Below are positions 11,823-22,337 of a stretch of DNA of 64,000 bases, in pieces. The position numbers and the translations under genes were made by a program. Positions within the stretch are counted from its first letter, which is position 1. Each line of letters opens with the position of its first letter. The stretch lies in NCBI RefSeq assembly GCF_902686445.1, contig NC_062218.1:135269241-135333240 (forward strand), written 5' to 3'. The notes under the pieces are model-generated. The model did not search any database and had not been told where the DNA came from. It saw nothing but the letters and a program-made list of their open reading frames with translations. The stretch comes from Sciurus carolinensis (taxonomy: Eukaryota > Chordata > Mammalia > Rodentia > Sciuridae).

Positions 11823-13011
11823 AAAGGATAATTCTAAGTGCTGTTATTAGAAGGGAGAGAGGACACGAGGCCAGAAAAACCAGTAGGTAAACCATCCAAG
11901 AAATAATAAGAGAGGCTGGAACCATGTTCAGAAGAAATCCTACCTCCATGGCTCAAAATCCAGATAAAGGAAGTTTGATCCCCTGGAATAGTTCTGTAGG
12001 GGTTCATGTATGTTGGTAAATTTGGGTTTATCTGTGGAAGCACTGAAATCTGTACTTCTCTCTGGATTAATGAGCTTACAAAATGTGAGCTTTACAAGTT
12101 ACAAGATCATTCACAATCTTAAAACTTGCCTGCAAACAACCTCAAGACAGGTTATTGTTGTTTCATAGAAAGATGTCACAAGGTGGATGCTCGGAGCACC
12201 CAGGACCAGGCCTGGGCTCCATTGGGGTTTGCAGGATGCCTTTCAAGAGAGCATAAAAAAGACATTTGCATCCACTGCCCCTTTGTGTGAGTTTTGTGTT
12301 CAACCTAGGGCAGTGTGCCTGGGCCCACATCAGGGCCACCTGCTCTGGAGATCCATGTTCCTTTGCCCATTTCCAGCAGCTTCTCAGAGAATGTTCTCTG
12401 GAGGATCAGACTCTACTCCACTGGCTAGTTGAGGAATCTGGGGGGTACCTCAAATCCCAGGGACCAATGAGATGCATGTGGCTGGGAGGCTGCCACAGTC
12501 TTGCCTGGCACCATCTGCTACTGTGACTTTTGAGGGTCTGAGTTTGGAAGAGGAAAACGCTGCAGGGTGGAGGAGGAAAGCTCATGGAGAGGAATCAGAG
12601 GCTACCACTGACCATGGGCTGCATGGCCCATGCAGGTTGTCCCACCCCTCACTTCTCTGGTCCAGAGAAACCGTGACACAGAGTAGAAAAGGGAGGGCTG
12701 GATGGAAATAGCCACCGCAGCAGAGAATGAGCTCTGTTGCAAAAGAAAAAATGACTCCATGACGCTTGTTAAACAGAAAAGAATGATTGAGTGATACCCC
12801 TTAAAGCTCAGCAAGGCCAACTTAATGGGGTTTCACAGTGGGAGAGAGATTGGGTACAACTCCACATACATACAGCTTGGGCAGTGGGGATTTAAAGCCA
12901 AGGAACAGTGTGTAGCTCAGTGGATGGAGAATGACTAAGAGGAACCTCAAGGGTCAGGGGTATTCTGGCTAAATTCACCTGACAGACATGTGTGTGTGTG
13001 TGCACACGCGT

Positions 13012-13092
13012 GCATGTGGTGCTGAGAATATAAGCCCAGGCCCTTAGGCACACTAGGCAAAAGGCTCTACCACTGAGCCACTACCCTACCCA
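13012..13092 (-). repeat. ID SINE, antisense, with TG/CA-rich tail
   Basis: The body runs from 'gtggtgctgagaatataagc' to 'ctctaccactgagccactac'. It is preceded by a TGTGTG/CACACG stretch (about 12988-13012) that stands where the A-tail would be. Confidence 0.75.
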
Positions 13093-13147
13093 CTAACAGA
13101 ATTCTTGTTGAAGATAGATCAGGGTGAGCAGACCTCAGCTAGCAGGT

Positions 13148-13519
13148 GGGGGTTGTCCCCCAAAGGCCCATATGCTAAAACCTTGGTTGCCAGTCTGCAG
13201 TGCTAGTGGAAAGTGGTGAAACCTTTAGGAGGTGAGGCCCAGTGGAAGGAAGTTAGGTCATTGGGTGCATGCCCTTGAAGGGGATATTGCCCCTCAACCT
13301 CTTCCTATCTCTCTCTTTGCTTCTTGGCTACTATGAGGTTAATAGACCTCCCCTACAATGTGTTCCCACCATGATGTACTATACTGCCACAGGCACAAAA
13401 GCAATAGGGCCAAGTGATCACAGACTGAAACTTCCAAAACCACGAGACAAAATAAACCTTTCTTCCTTATAAAGTTGTTTATCTCAGGTATTTGTCACAG
13501 CAACAGAAAGCTAACATAG
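13148..13519 (+). mobile_element. MaLR-type LTR
   Basis: Begins near 'gttgtcccccaaaggcccat', carries 'ggtgaggcccagtggaagg', a CT-rich 'ctatctctctctttgcttc', the 'gactgaaacttccaaaac' block, 'aaataaacctttcttcctta' (polyadenylation region) and ends 'gaaagctaacatag'. This is the usual order of a MaLR (MST/ORR1-like) solo LTR. Confidence 0.75.
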
Positions 13520-13889
13520 TGGTGGGATGAGGAAACTGATCTGATACTGAGAATGGGACTTCCTGCTGAACTGACGTAGCAGGGTTCTTTGCTAAAACTG
13601 GATTTTAGAGGGATGTGCTTGATGGGCCTAGGAGAAGGATTGTGAACCTGACTACTGTTCATTGGAGCAGGAATCTTTGTCAGCTTTGAGCAGTGGATCC
13701 CACTGTCCTTTGCTTGCAGGGCAAGCAGAGCATTGGTATGATCCTACACCTTCAGAGAAGGCCTCTCTCTCACCACAGATGTCTACATGTCTTTCCCTTT
13801 TCTCTCAATAACCCTAACCCTCCTCCATGAGGCACTGATAGGTGTTGGTAAGAGGTTGGGTTCTTTCAAATCTGCTCTTTGTTGGGCAG

Positions 13890-14319
13890 CAGTTGCCCCT
13901 AAGTGTCCATGGGGGGATTGGTTTCAGGACCCCTCTGGATACCAAAACCCATGGATGCTCAAGACCCTTGTATAGAATGGCACAGTTTTTGCACAGAACT
14001 TTCATACATCCTTCAAATTCTATATAAATGATTTGTAATACCTTATAAAATGCAAATGTTATGCAAATAGTTGATATATTATATCATTTAGGCAATAATG
14101 ACAATGGGAAAAGCCTTTAGGTTTTCAGCACAGATGCAGCTCTTCTTCCCCAAATACTTTTGTCTTTTTTTTTTTCTTTTTTTCTTTCCTGTTTTGGATC
14201 TGGGAACTGAACCCAGGACTTCATGTATGTGAGGCAAGCACTTTACCATTCACTTCCTTCCACTACTTTTAAACCATGGTTGGTTACATCAGTGCATCAG
14301 ATGTGAAGGATCGACTGTA
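13890..14319 (+). mobile_element. MER2 (TcMar-Tigger) DNA transposon, split by an ID SINE
   Basis: Left end CAGTTGCCCCTAAGTGTCCA and right end 'gatcgactgta' are the imperfect terminal inverted repeats. The interior 'gatgctcaagacccttgtat' is typical of MER2, a non-autonomous Tigger relative. It is interrupted by the antisense ID at 14164-14272. Confidence 0.8.
14164..14272 (-). repeat. ID SINE, antisense, inserted in MER2
   Basis: Interrupted poly(T) (tctttttttttttctttttt) followed by 'gaactgaacccaggacttca' and 'gcaagcactttaccattcac'. Confidence 0.75.
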
Positions 14320-15370
14320 TCAGGAAATAGCATGCCAGCTTGCTGTCTTGCATCCCTTTTTTTTTCTATTTGTAGAATAATCAAAGTGTATCTTGATTTA
14401 ACAGAATCAGTGTTACTGATAATTCTACTACCTAAAACAAGGGCTGTTTAACTTTTTGCATAATCCCTCCCAATCCTCATTCATGGACAGATTTGCTCAT
14501 GCTAATTTTAACCAGAGTACACACCATGTGCCTCTGGCATTTGTTTTTAAACTTCACACACTCAAAAACTTTTTCCAAGTAATGTGTGATCTTTATGGTC
14601 ATGTTTAATGACTGCATATCATCCCATCCAGAAAATCTGTATCCAACTATCAACATACCATTTAGGTCTCCTCTAAATATTTGTTAGCCCAAAATGTGGT
14701 GCAGTCCGTGGCTTTGTGGGGAAAGTTTCTTACTTTTGCTTTTCTTTGGGTTGTAGAGCAACTGGATGAACAAGAGTGTCCTTTGGGGTTTTTTTGTTTC
14801 AATTTGAGAACTTCCAAGTTGCCTTTGACAGTGTGTGTTTCCTCTTGTGATATTCTGAAGCTATGGCACCATTCTGAAATGTTGCTTCAAGATTTATAAT
14901 GGGCAAAGTGAATTCAGTCTGCCTTGTGGCTGAATCTGTCATTGTTGAAAGCAAAAAGAAAGGCTTTCCATAACACATGGGAAAAGTCAGTTTAAAGATC
15001 TCATCTCAGAATGGGGCTCCTTTGGCGGCTTGGTGCACAGATCTATGCTGAATAGCATTTAGCAGTGCCAGGCACTCGGCCTGGTCTGCACTGACTTCTA
15101 ATTATGTGAACAAATGTAACTCAATTTGAGAAAGTTCTCCAGAGGCCACACACGACCCGAAGTTCTTGCCCCTTCGATTTTCTCCATGTGTAGAGTCAGG
15201 ATTAATCTTTAATTGTTGACACAAACACCCAGAAAACATCCCTTCACCGTATTCAGAAACATATTTCATGTACCAGTGGCATGAACCATTGGGAGAGAAA
15301 ATTAGGTTTGCAGATGGAGTTTTAAAAAGAAGAGTCATGTCAATGGACTCCTGGAGGCTGTGGAGGGAAA
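14320..15370. other. Mostly unique intronic sequence
   Basis: No nameable repeat or exon. 14890-15340 is free of recognisable repeats and has the balanced composition often seen in conserved non-coding elements; conservation is untested. Confidence 0.35.
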
Positions 15371-15384
15371 CAGTTGAGAGACTT

Positions 15385-15468
15385 TCTTTTGTGTGGTGCT
15401 GGGAATGGAACCCAGGTCCTCACACATGCTAGGCAAATGCTCTACCACCGAGCTACACCCCCAGGCCT
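15385..15468 (-). repeat. ID SINE, antisense
   Basis: The body 'tggtgctgggaatggaaccc' to 'ctctaccaccgagctacacc' is a near-consensus antisense ID. The tail is short. Confidence 0.8.
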
Positions 15469-15694
15469 GCGTGCTTTTCTGACTCCCAGAAAAGGGCAAC
15501 CACAGGGTCCTGGTGACAGTATACATCTGAATTTGGATAATCCAGGTATCCCTACTTCTAATCCGGAATTCTTTTCATATCCTCATGGCAGACCCATTCG
15601 AAGCAGCAACTTAGCCTTGAGTGTCAGACGCAACAGTTTTTCTACAAGTGTGGATGTCCTTGAAGACATCTGTAAATGACAGATGTGTAGGGTG

Positions 15695-15880
15695 ACAAGA
15701 GGGACGTCGGCTTTAAGCAGACCCAGGTTCACATCCCACCTCTGCCATTTCCCAGCTGTATGACTTCAAAACACTGAGTTTTTACAAACCTCAGTTTGAT
15801 CCTCTGTTCAAGGGATTATAGTACTTACCTGACAACATTTCCACGGGACCTAAGAACGTGCTGTGTGCACAGCTCTTGGT
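15695..15880 (+). repeat. MIR SINE
   Basis: Contains the full MIR core: 'ctctgccatttcccagctgt', 'tgacttcaaaacactgagtt', 'cctcagtttgatcctctgtt' and the downstream 'tagtacttacctgacaac'. Confidence 0.8.
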
Positions 15881-16049
15881 GCATCATGCATACTCTGAAC
15901 GTGGCTGTACTTTTCAGAACATTCTTTCTGGAATCTAGAAGAAATGTGTAGTCTGTGGGCTATTTGAAGAGGAGATCCCATGGTTACAGGGCTGACCTTA
16001 AGATCCCTTAACACTGGGGTTCTGCCATCCTATTAAAAGCTGTACAGAT

Positions 16050-16076
16050 GCAAAAAAAAAAAAAAAAAAAAAAAAA
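16050..16076. repeat. Poly(A) run
   Basis: Uninterrupted A tract of about 27 bases. I see no SINE body beside it, so its origin is unclear. Confidence 0.85.
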
Positions 16077-16079
16077 TGT

Positions 16080-16690
16080 TAACACACATCCAGTCTGAGT
16101 CAATGGGCAGAAAAATGTGACTTGGTTATTGAAGGAAAGCAAACACAGAATTGGCTTCACAGAGCACCCCCCCTTTTTTTGGTCCATCTTTTGAGCACAG
16201 TAAGATTTCCCATTTAATTAAAATTTTTATATTTATGACAGATAAGTCATATTGTTCATGAAAATAATTATATGGAGTTGCCATCGTGAAAGGGCACACC
16301 AACACCTAATCAATTTGCTTTAATTAACAAGATAGTCTGGTTTTGTGATTATGCAATATGGCACAAACACCCCCTAAATGCTTCTTATTAGTCTGGTGAA
16401 TTAGAGGCTTCGCACGTATGCTTCAATTTCACACTGGCAAGTGAAAAATTTATTTTCCTGAGGTAGCCATGAATTTGGAGGATGCTGGGGGGAGCAGTGT
16501 GTGTGCTTTTCAAATGGGTAATGTAAGCTTCTAAAATGGAATGTGTTTCCAAATTTGAGTTGTGAAACAAATCATAAAGCAATTAGAATGCATTCTGGCA
16601 TTTTTAAAAAGGCGGTTTAAATAAAATGTACTCAACTTTCATCCTTCAGGAAGTACAATCACACAAAGAAAGCAGGGTCTGTTCATTTAT
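16080..16690. other. Repeat-free AT-rich block; candidate conserved non-coding element
   Basis: About 600 bp without any recognisable repeat inside a repeat-dense intron. It contains several homeodomain-type cores (TTAATTAA at 16217 and 'tttaattaacaag' near 16319) and an ATTTGCAT-like 'gattatgcaatat'. This is a candidate enhancer by composition only. Confidence 0.3.
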
Positions 16691-16829
16691 TTAAACTGTG
16701 CCTTTTTGTGTGGTGTATGGGCAGTTATCATCTACTGCATCTTGTCTTCAGACCCGTGCTGTGGAGTGGTCAAATGAAGGACAAGTTCCCATGATGGCAG
16801 TGGGACTAGAGTATGTGAGTGTGAGCTGG

Positions 16830-16831
<2 letters not shown>

Positions 16832-16868
<37 letters not shown>
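16832..16868. repeat. (GA)n microsatellite
   Basis: Uninterrupted GA dinucleotides for about 18 units, followed by a TG/CATG-rich low-complexity stretch to about 16935. Confidence 0.9.
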
Positions 16869-16871
<3 letters not shown>

Positions 16872-17054
16872 GGTGTGTACATGAGTGCCCGCATGCATAT
16901 GAGAGTGTATGCATGCTGTGTATACACATGGGTGAGAGACTGTGATGTTCCTAGATGGGACCAGCCTGACATTACTGTCTCACCATAGAAGGTTCTCCAC
17001 CCCCATTCCCCTGAAATTCCCCTTAACAGACTGCATGGCTCCTGCTGTGTGCTT

Positions 17055-17210
17055 TAGAGTTGTGGGCACCTGGATTTGAGTCTGAAGCTGCCTCTGAACT
17101 TGCCAATGTCCTGGGACAAATTCCTTGGCTTTTCCAAGTCCCAGCTCTTCCCCTGGAAAAAGGGTGTCAGTATCTGCCTCAAGTTGTTTCTGTGAGGATG
17201 AAGTGGAGCA
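17055..17210 (+). repeat. MIR SINE fragment
   Basis: MIR-type segments 'ctggatttgagtctgaagct', 'gacaaattccttggcttttc' and 'ggaaaaagggtgtcagtatc' in the expected order. Confidence 0.65.
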
Positions 17211-17518
17211 CCCTCCCCAGGACAGCCCTGGCACGGCACAGCAGAGCCATCGGTCCCCTACCTACCATGCCCTGCCCGGCTAATCCTAGCAGTTGGATGG
17301 CTGCCAGGACTGCTAACATCCAGTGCAGAGGGAACTTCTTGGGGGCAGATCCTCCAAGTTCTTCCCATTCCTGTACTGAGGCTCCAAACTCCGCTTGGCT
17401 TTTAGTGGCATGGGCTGGGAAGAAGTACCAGCTAGGGAAATTCTGCAGATGATTTTGTCATTGGGCTTTATTCTGTTCCCTTTATTTCAGTCCCATTAAC
17501 ATGGTCCTTCTTAAAATA

Positions 17519-17835
17519 CAGTCACCCCTTGGTATCCATGGAGGATGGGTTCCAGGACCCCCTGTAGACAGCAGATGTTTAAGTCCCTTGTATAAAAGGC
17601 ACAGAATTGCATAGAACCTATGCATGCCCTCCCTATGCTTTAGATCATCTCTGGAGGATTTAGAATTCCCAATACAATGTTAATGCCGAGTAAATATGCT
17701 ATACTGTATTGTTTAGAGAATAGCAAGAAAGAATCTGTATGTGTGCAGTACAGACTCAATTTTTAAAAAGACATTCTTCATACACTGTTGGGTGAATCCA
17801 CAGATGTGGAACCCACGGGTACAGAGGACTGACTG
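17519..17835 (+). mobile_element. MER2 (TcMar-Tigger) DNA transposon, near full length
   Basis: Starts CAGTCACCCCTTGGTATCCA and ends CAGAGGACTGACTG. It is flanked on both sides by TA (17517-17518 and 17836-17837), the Tigger target duplication. The interior 'gtttaagtcccttgtataaa' and 'actgtattgtttagagaata' are MER2-like. The element is about 317 bp. Confidence 0.85.
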
Positions 17836-17945
17836 TAGCTGTGTTTTTGCCTAAGTCCTGCCACTGCTCACCCCAGGCCAGTCTGGCCACTGCTGCCTTG
17901 CTTATCTTCCTAAATATTCCTCTGTGGTGTCTGCCTCATCAACAT

Positions 17946-18422
17946 TGTTACCATTTGGATCTTGAAGGTCCTCCAAAGGCTCTTATGTTAAAGACTTGGT
18001 CCCCAACGTAGCAAGGTTCAGAGGTGGGACTTTGGGGAAGTGATTGGATCATAAAGACTCTGATATAATCTATGGATTAATCCATTTGATGGGTTGATAA
18101 TTAAGTGGTGTTGGAAACTGCAGATGGCATGGCCTACTTGGAGGGAGTAGGTCTCTGAGGCCTACCCTGGAAGGGTATCTCATTGCCAGGTCCTTCCTCT
18201 CCCTCTCTCTCTCTCTGCTTCCTGAACTTCATGAGGTGAGCAGCCTTCTCCACTAATTCTCCCACCGCCATGATGTTCTGCCTTGCCTTAGGCCCAAAGC
18301 AATGGAGTCAGCCAATCTTGGACTAAAACCTTCATGAGCTAAAACAAATCTTTCCTCTTTTAAGTTGATTTTTCTCAACTTAAAAGGGGTTTTGTCACAG
18401 TGATGTAAAGCTGACTAATACA
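17946..18422 (+). mobile_element. MaLR-type LTR
   Basis: Begins 'tgttaccatttggatcttga' and includes 'agacttggtccccaacgtag', 'ggtgggactttggggaagtg', 'tgatgttctgccttgcctta' and the terminal 'gctgactaataca'. Solo LTR, diverged. Confidence 0.75.
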
Positions 18423-18590
18423 ACCATCCATGTCTCCATCATCCATGGGCTGATGGAGCTTCGCCCAGCCCAGCTCTCTGGGTCCTTGCAGCCTCCTCAC
18501 TGTCCCCTTCACTTCCATCCACATACTGTCTCATGGGTAATCTGAGGGTGGCAGTCGGAGTTGGGATGAGGCTGCCTGCGAGACCCCATC

Positions 18591-18971
18591 TGCATTAGTG
18601 TGCTAAGACTGCCATAAGGAAGTATCACAGTCTGGGTGGCTTAAGTGACAGAAATGTATTTTCCCAGAGTTCTGGAGGCTGGAAGTCTGACATCAAGGTG
18701 TTGACAGGGTTGATTTTTTCTGAGGCCTCTTGGCTTTCAGATGACTCCTTCTTGCTGTATTTGTACGTCATCTTCCCTCCATGTGTGTCTGTGTCCCAAT
18801 CTTCCCTTATTGGGACACTAGTCCAATTGGATTAGGTCCTACTTTCATGACCTTATTTTACCTTTATTATCTCTTTAATGGTCTCATCTCCAAATTCAGT
18901 AACATCCTAAGGGGGTCGGGTTAGGACTTTAATTTATGAATTTGTTGGGGGACGCCATTCAACCTGTGACA
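18591..18971 (-). mobile_element. MaLR/MLT1-type LTR, antisense
   Basis: Antisense LTR beginning 'tgcattagtgtgctaagact' with 'cccagagttctggaggctgg' and ending 'ccattcaacctgtgaca'. Solo LTR lying 170 bp from the previous MaLR LTR in the opposite orientation. Confidence 0.75.
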
Positions 18972-19539
18972 TCCAGTTCATGGAGGAGGTTTGGTGCCCA
19001 TGTCTGCAAGCAGCCTGAGGGTTCCCCTCAACATGCCAAAAGTTTGGATGGAAACTGTCTATTCTCCCCAGTAGGGCTGTTGATGGGATTTCTTTCTGTC
19101 AGCCCGATGTGGTGAACCCTTGAAGGCGGGTTCTGACGGGAAGCAATGTGCGCCTTTGAAAAATAATGAATAGGAACATGAACGAAGGATTACTGAAGAA
19201 TTGTGTTTTGTTTGTAGACCAGCCCTTTCAAAACATGCTAATGTATTTCGAGACTGAGCAGGGACCCTTCAGGAAATATGTTTGCTGATGTGGTTTGGAA
19301 GAGAGTCACTCAGCGTGCCGATGGGAGTCACTGATTAAACCCACATTCCTTTGAGAAAAGTTCTGCAGCTCCTGCCAAGTGCCTGGGCTGGCCTGGTGCT
19401 CTCATACTTTGTCTTTGCCATGACTCTGCGGGGGAGATTTTACCTGGCACCGAGGGAGCATCTGAAGCTCAGTGCGATGGCGTCTGACCCCAGGACACCT
19501 GCCGCACCATCTCCAGCCCAGTAAAACCAAGGCTTGGGA
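18972..19539. other. Unique intronic sequence
   Basis: No exon or nameable repeat. 19130-19390 is repeat-free and balanced in composition. It ends at a T10/G9 homopolymer junction (19540-19558). Confidence 0.35.
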
Positions 19540-19793
19540 TTTTTTTTTTGGGGGGGGGTACAGTTGACCTATACTGAACTCCACATACTTAAATCGTACA
19601 ACTTGATAAATTTTGACAAGAGATGGATGTGCATATCCAAGAAACCTTTTTGCAAAGTCAAAAACTTTGCAAAACTTACCCATCACCCTCAAAATTTTTT
19701 TCTGCTTCCTTGATTTCTGTTACTGCTGATCAGTTTTTATCATTCAGAATTTTTTCCTTTCTTTTTTTAAAGTGTAGTTTCTTTCAGTCAGTA

Positions 19794-19809
19794 TAATTAT
19801 TGAGTTTTT
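19794..19809. repeat. Target-site duplication, left copy
   Basis: TAATTATTGAGTTTTT, identical to 21472-21487. Read on the minus strand, the right copy follows TTTT, giving a TT/AAAA-type L1 endonuclease site. Confidence 0.9.
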
Positions 19810-20060
19810 TTGAGAATCTCTATGTCTTTGTTGAAATGATCTTTTGCTTCCTGCAGTTGCTCTTTCAGCTTATTGGTATTATCATTCGTTGCCTGCATTT
19901 GCTCTCTTATCTCATTCTTTGCTTTGTGAATCATCTTAATCATGTATAATCTGAAGTTCTTTTCTGACATTTCTTCTACCATACTGTCATTGGATTCTAT
20001 TAATATAGAATCTAGATTTGTTTGGATCATTTTCTTCCCTTGTTTTTTCATGTTGTTCAT
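19810..20060 (-). pseudogene. L1 ORF1 N-terminal fragment
   Basis: Codes for about the first 84 residues of an L1 ORF1-type RNA-binding protein (begins MNNMKKQGKKMIQTNLDS) with the start of the coiled coil. The frame then leaves the L1 and reads into the target sequence. It lacks the RRM and C-terminal domains, so it is non-functional as ORF1p. Confidence 0.9.
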
Positions 20061-20781
20061 GTATCTTCCCCTCTAGCAGTGCAGATCTGGGGTATTGCAG
20101 ATTTCCCCCTATAGGCTTAGAGTGGCCCTATAGGTTTCCAAAACCCTTTCTTTAAGGGGAGATCAATATTAGCAGTGCCCAATTCAGACACTATGCAATC
20201 CTAGACCAAATAGCCCCTATGGGGACAATAACAAAATTGTCATAGTAAACAGAATGAGTTCAAATATTATCTTTGGTAAAACAAACAGGTTTGCAATAAG
20301 GTCTGCAGTTTCTAATGGAGCACAAAGAAGATGCAGAGGGATGTAGAATGTGGCTGTTAATGGGATAAGAAAAGAACATACAGAAGTTCTAGAAAATAGA
20401 AAGGATGAGAGTGTAATCAAAAGAAATTGGATATTAGCATGCAAAAAAGGGAGAAAGAGACTCTGAGGGAACAGGTAAACAAAAGGAAAAGAGAGCAAGA
20501 AAAGTAAAGAAATAAAAACTTAAATTTTTTAAAAAGGAGAAAAAAGAAAATCTATAGTATAACATTCATATAGTAATGAAACCTCCCAGTGTTCAGTAGC
20601 CTGATGCATGAGAGGTACCTGACAATGAGCTTCAAGCCTCCAGCAGGCGTCGCAGGATGGGATTTGCCCCACCCAAAGATCAGAGCTACGGCTTCCAGGA
20701 TTATCCAAGGTGGCTGCTCTGGCTTCGAAATGTGTTGGCAGATGGGGAGCTGCAGCGCAGGGGTGGACATGGTCAGCTGGA

Positions 20782-21027
20782 GGTCCTGGAGGCGGGATGC
20801 GGTTGGTCCAGCAGGGGTCCTGGAGGTCCGGTGTGTTTGGTGTGGTTGTGGGATCCTGGATGCCGGGTGCAATCAGTCAGTCTGGGGGTCCCGGTGATAG
20901 GGCGCATTCAGTTGGTCTGGGGTTCCTGGCAGCAGGGAGCAGTCAGTGGCTGTGAGGGCCCCAGAGGCAGGGAGTGATCAGTCGGGCTGAGGGATCCTGG
21001 AGACGGGGCTCAGTCATTCCAGCCAGG
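20782..21027 (-). repeat. 35-bp tandem array in the L1 5' UTR (copy 1)
   Basis: Seven degenerate units of 34, 36, 36, 35, 35, 35 and 35 bp. Each on + looks like TCCTGGAGRCGGGGTGCAGT followed by CAGTCGGTCTGGGG-like sequence. The same seven units in the same order occur in the other L1 copy at 34434-34678. Confidence 0.85.
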
Positions 21028-21455
21028 GGTTCTACGGGGCCTGGCTATTGTATCAAAATGGTGTCAGCCACGTGTAATCAAACCTGCAGGTAGTGCAACA
21101 GTGAACTTCCAGGCAACAGCAGGCAGCTGGTGCTCCACTGGCGGTCGGAGATCAGTTTGCTGACTGTTGTCGGACCATCGGGAGGTGAACCTCGTGCGTT
21201 GGGTGATGGATAGGTGTAAGGCAGGCGATGGACAGGCGAGAGGCAGACAAATGGCGGATGATAGGCGCCTGACAGTGAGCAATCTGCACTCAAAAAAGGC
21301 GTGGATATGCTGGCAGACTGCAGGTCATCACAGCAGACAAATGGGGTAAACACCAGGGAGTCCATAAGCAGCAAAAACTGCCTCACCAAGAAACAGATAT
21401 CCTCTGCTTGAAACCGGAGTTACGGAGCGACAAGGAACGCAGCCTCCCTCTAGTC

Positions 21456-21466
21456 CGCCATCTTGG
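21456..21466 (-). promoter_or_regulatory. YY1-type site at the L1 5' end
   Basis: CCAAGATGGCGG on the minus strand, within 16 bp of the 5' end of the element. It matches the YY1 site that sets the start of L1 transcripts in other mammals. The role here is inferred by analogy. Confidence 0.6.
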
Positions 21467-22125
21467 ATCTCTAATTATTGAGTTTTTAAAAAATATTTTG
21501 TGTAATAGTTATGCAAATAACTAATTCTGCAGAGTAGTCAGTTATTTTTTATTACCATTAAAAATACCATGGCATTGTATGACTATACCATCATTTGTTT
21601 ATCCATTCACCTACTGATGGACATGCAGACTGTTTCCAGTTCGGGGCTGTTACAAATAAAGCAGCCATGAACATTCATATGCCAGTTTTTGTATGGACAT
21701 ATGCTTTCATTTCTCTTGGGGATAAATACTTTGGAGTGGAATGGTTGATCATTTAATAGTTGCATGATTAACTTTTAAGAAACTGCTAAATTATTGTTCA
21801 GTCCTTGAATTATTTTACATTCTCACCAGCAGTATATGAGCATTCCAATCATCCATATACTATCTCCTTTCTCTAACTGCTTTAAAGGGCTTTTCTTTAT
21901 TGGTAGTTTTAAGCAATCTAATTATGATATGTTGTGGTGTAGTTTCCTTATTGTTTGTTTTTCTTGGGTTTCATTGAGATTCTTGGACCTGTGGTTTTAT
22001 ATTTTTCATCAAATCTGAAAGCATGTTTTGACCATTATTTACTTCTTCAAATATTTTTTTCTATTCTACTCTTTGTCTTCTCCTTAGGTGACTCCAATTA
22101 CTTGTAGTTAGGTCCCACAGTTCAC

Positions 22126-22337
22126 TGATTGACCATAATATCCAATAATACATGACTATTACTGGTTTATGTATTTACTACATTATACTTTTATCACTAC
22201 TGTACAGTGTGCTCCTTCTACTTACAAAACAGTTACTGTAACTTGTCCCATGATCCTGTTGAGGGTCCACAGCAATTGATTGACCTAGACCATCTAGGCT
22301 TGTGTAAGTACACACTACAATGTTCACACAATGAATG
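22126..22337 (+). mobile_element. Tigger-like DNA transposon fragment
   Basis: Contains 'tttatgtatttactacatta' and the near-terminal 'aggcttgtgtaagtacacac' and 'aatgttcacacaatga' expected just inside the right end of a TcMar-Tigger element. The terminal inverted repeat itself is missing; it is replaced at 22338 by the long inverted repeat. Confidence 0.5.

Larger units (their letters stand above)
12740..13655 (+). repeat. Unclassified interspersed repeat, copy A (split by an ID SINE and a MaLR LTR)
   Basis: Segments here recur in the same order and orientation in copy B at 44430-44890. Shared anchors are CAGTGGGAGAGAGATT (12837 and 44526), a 'cagtggat' segment (about 12919 and 44614), and GCAGGGTTCTTTGCTAAAAC (about 13579 and 44807) followed by 'gcctaggagaag'. 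The copy is interrupted by an antisense ID at 13012-13092 and a MaLR LTR at 13148-13519. The family looks LTR-like but I cannot name it. Confidence 0.6.
19810..21471 (-). mobile_element. LINE-1 with intact 5' end but truncated inside ORF1
   Basis: The 5' end is complete: on the minus strand it starts GAGATCCAAGATGGCGGACT at 21471, followed by a 1.4-kb 5' UTR with a 35-bp tandem array. ORF1 starts at about 20060. The insertion ends at an A-run inside ORF1 (minus strand 'gattctcaaaaaaa'), where the related full-length copy continues (about 33450-33459). Perfect 16-bp target duplications flank it. L1s are normally truncated at 5', not 3'. By eye it is about 94% identical to the matching part of the copy at 28592-35122. 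Confidence 0.9.
19559..22125 (-). mobile_element. Old L1M-type LINE-1, antisense, host for a later L1 insertion
   Basis: 19559-19793 matches the old antisense L1 block 'tacaacttgataaattttga' and 'acccatcaccctcaaaattt'. The same element resumes at 21488 with 'tttgtttatccattcaccta', 'gggctgttacaaataaagca' and 'tatgctttcatttctcttgg', and then its upstream part to about 22125. The two halves are separated by the L1 at 19810-21471 with a duplicated target. Confidence 0.7.
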
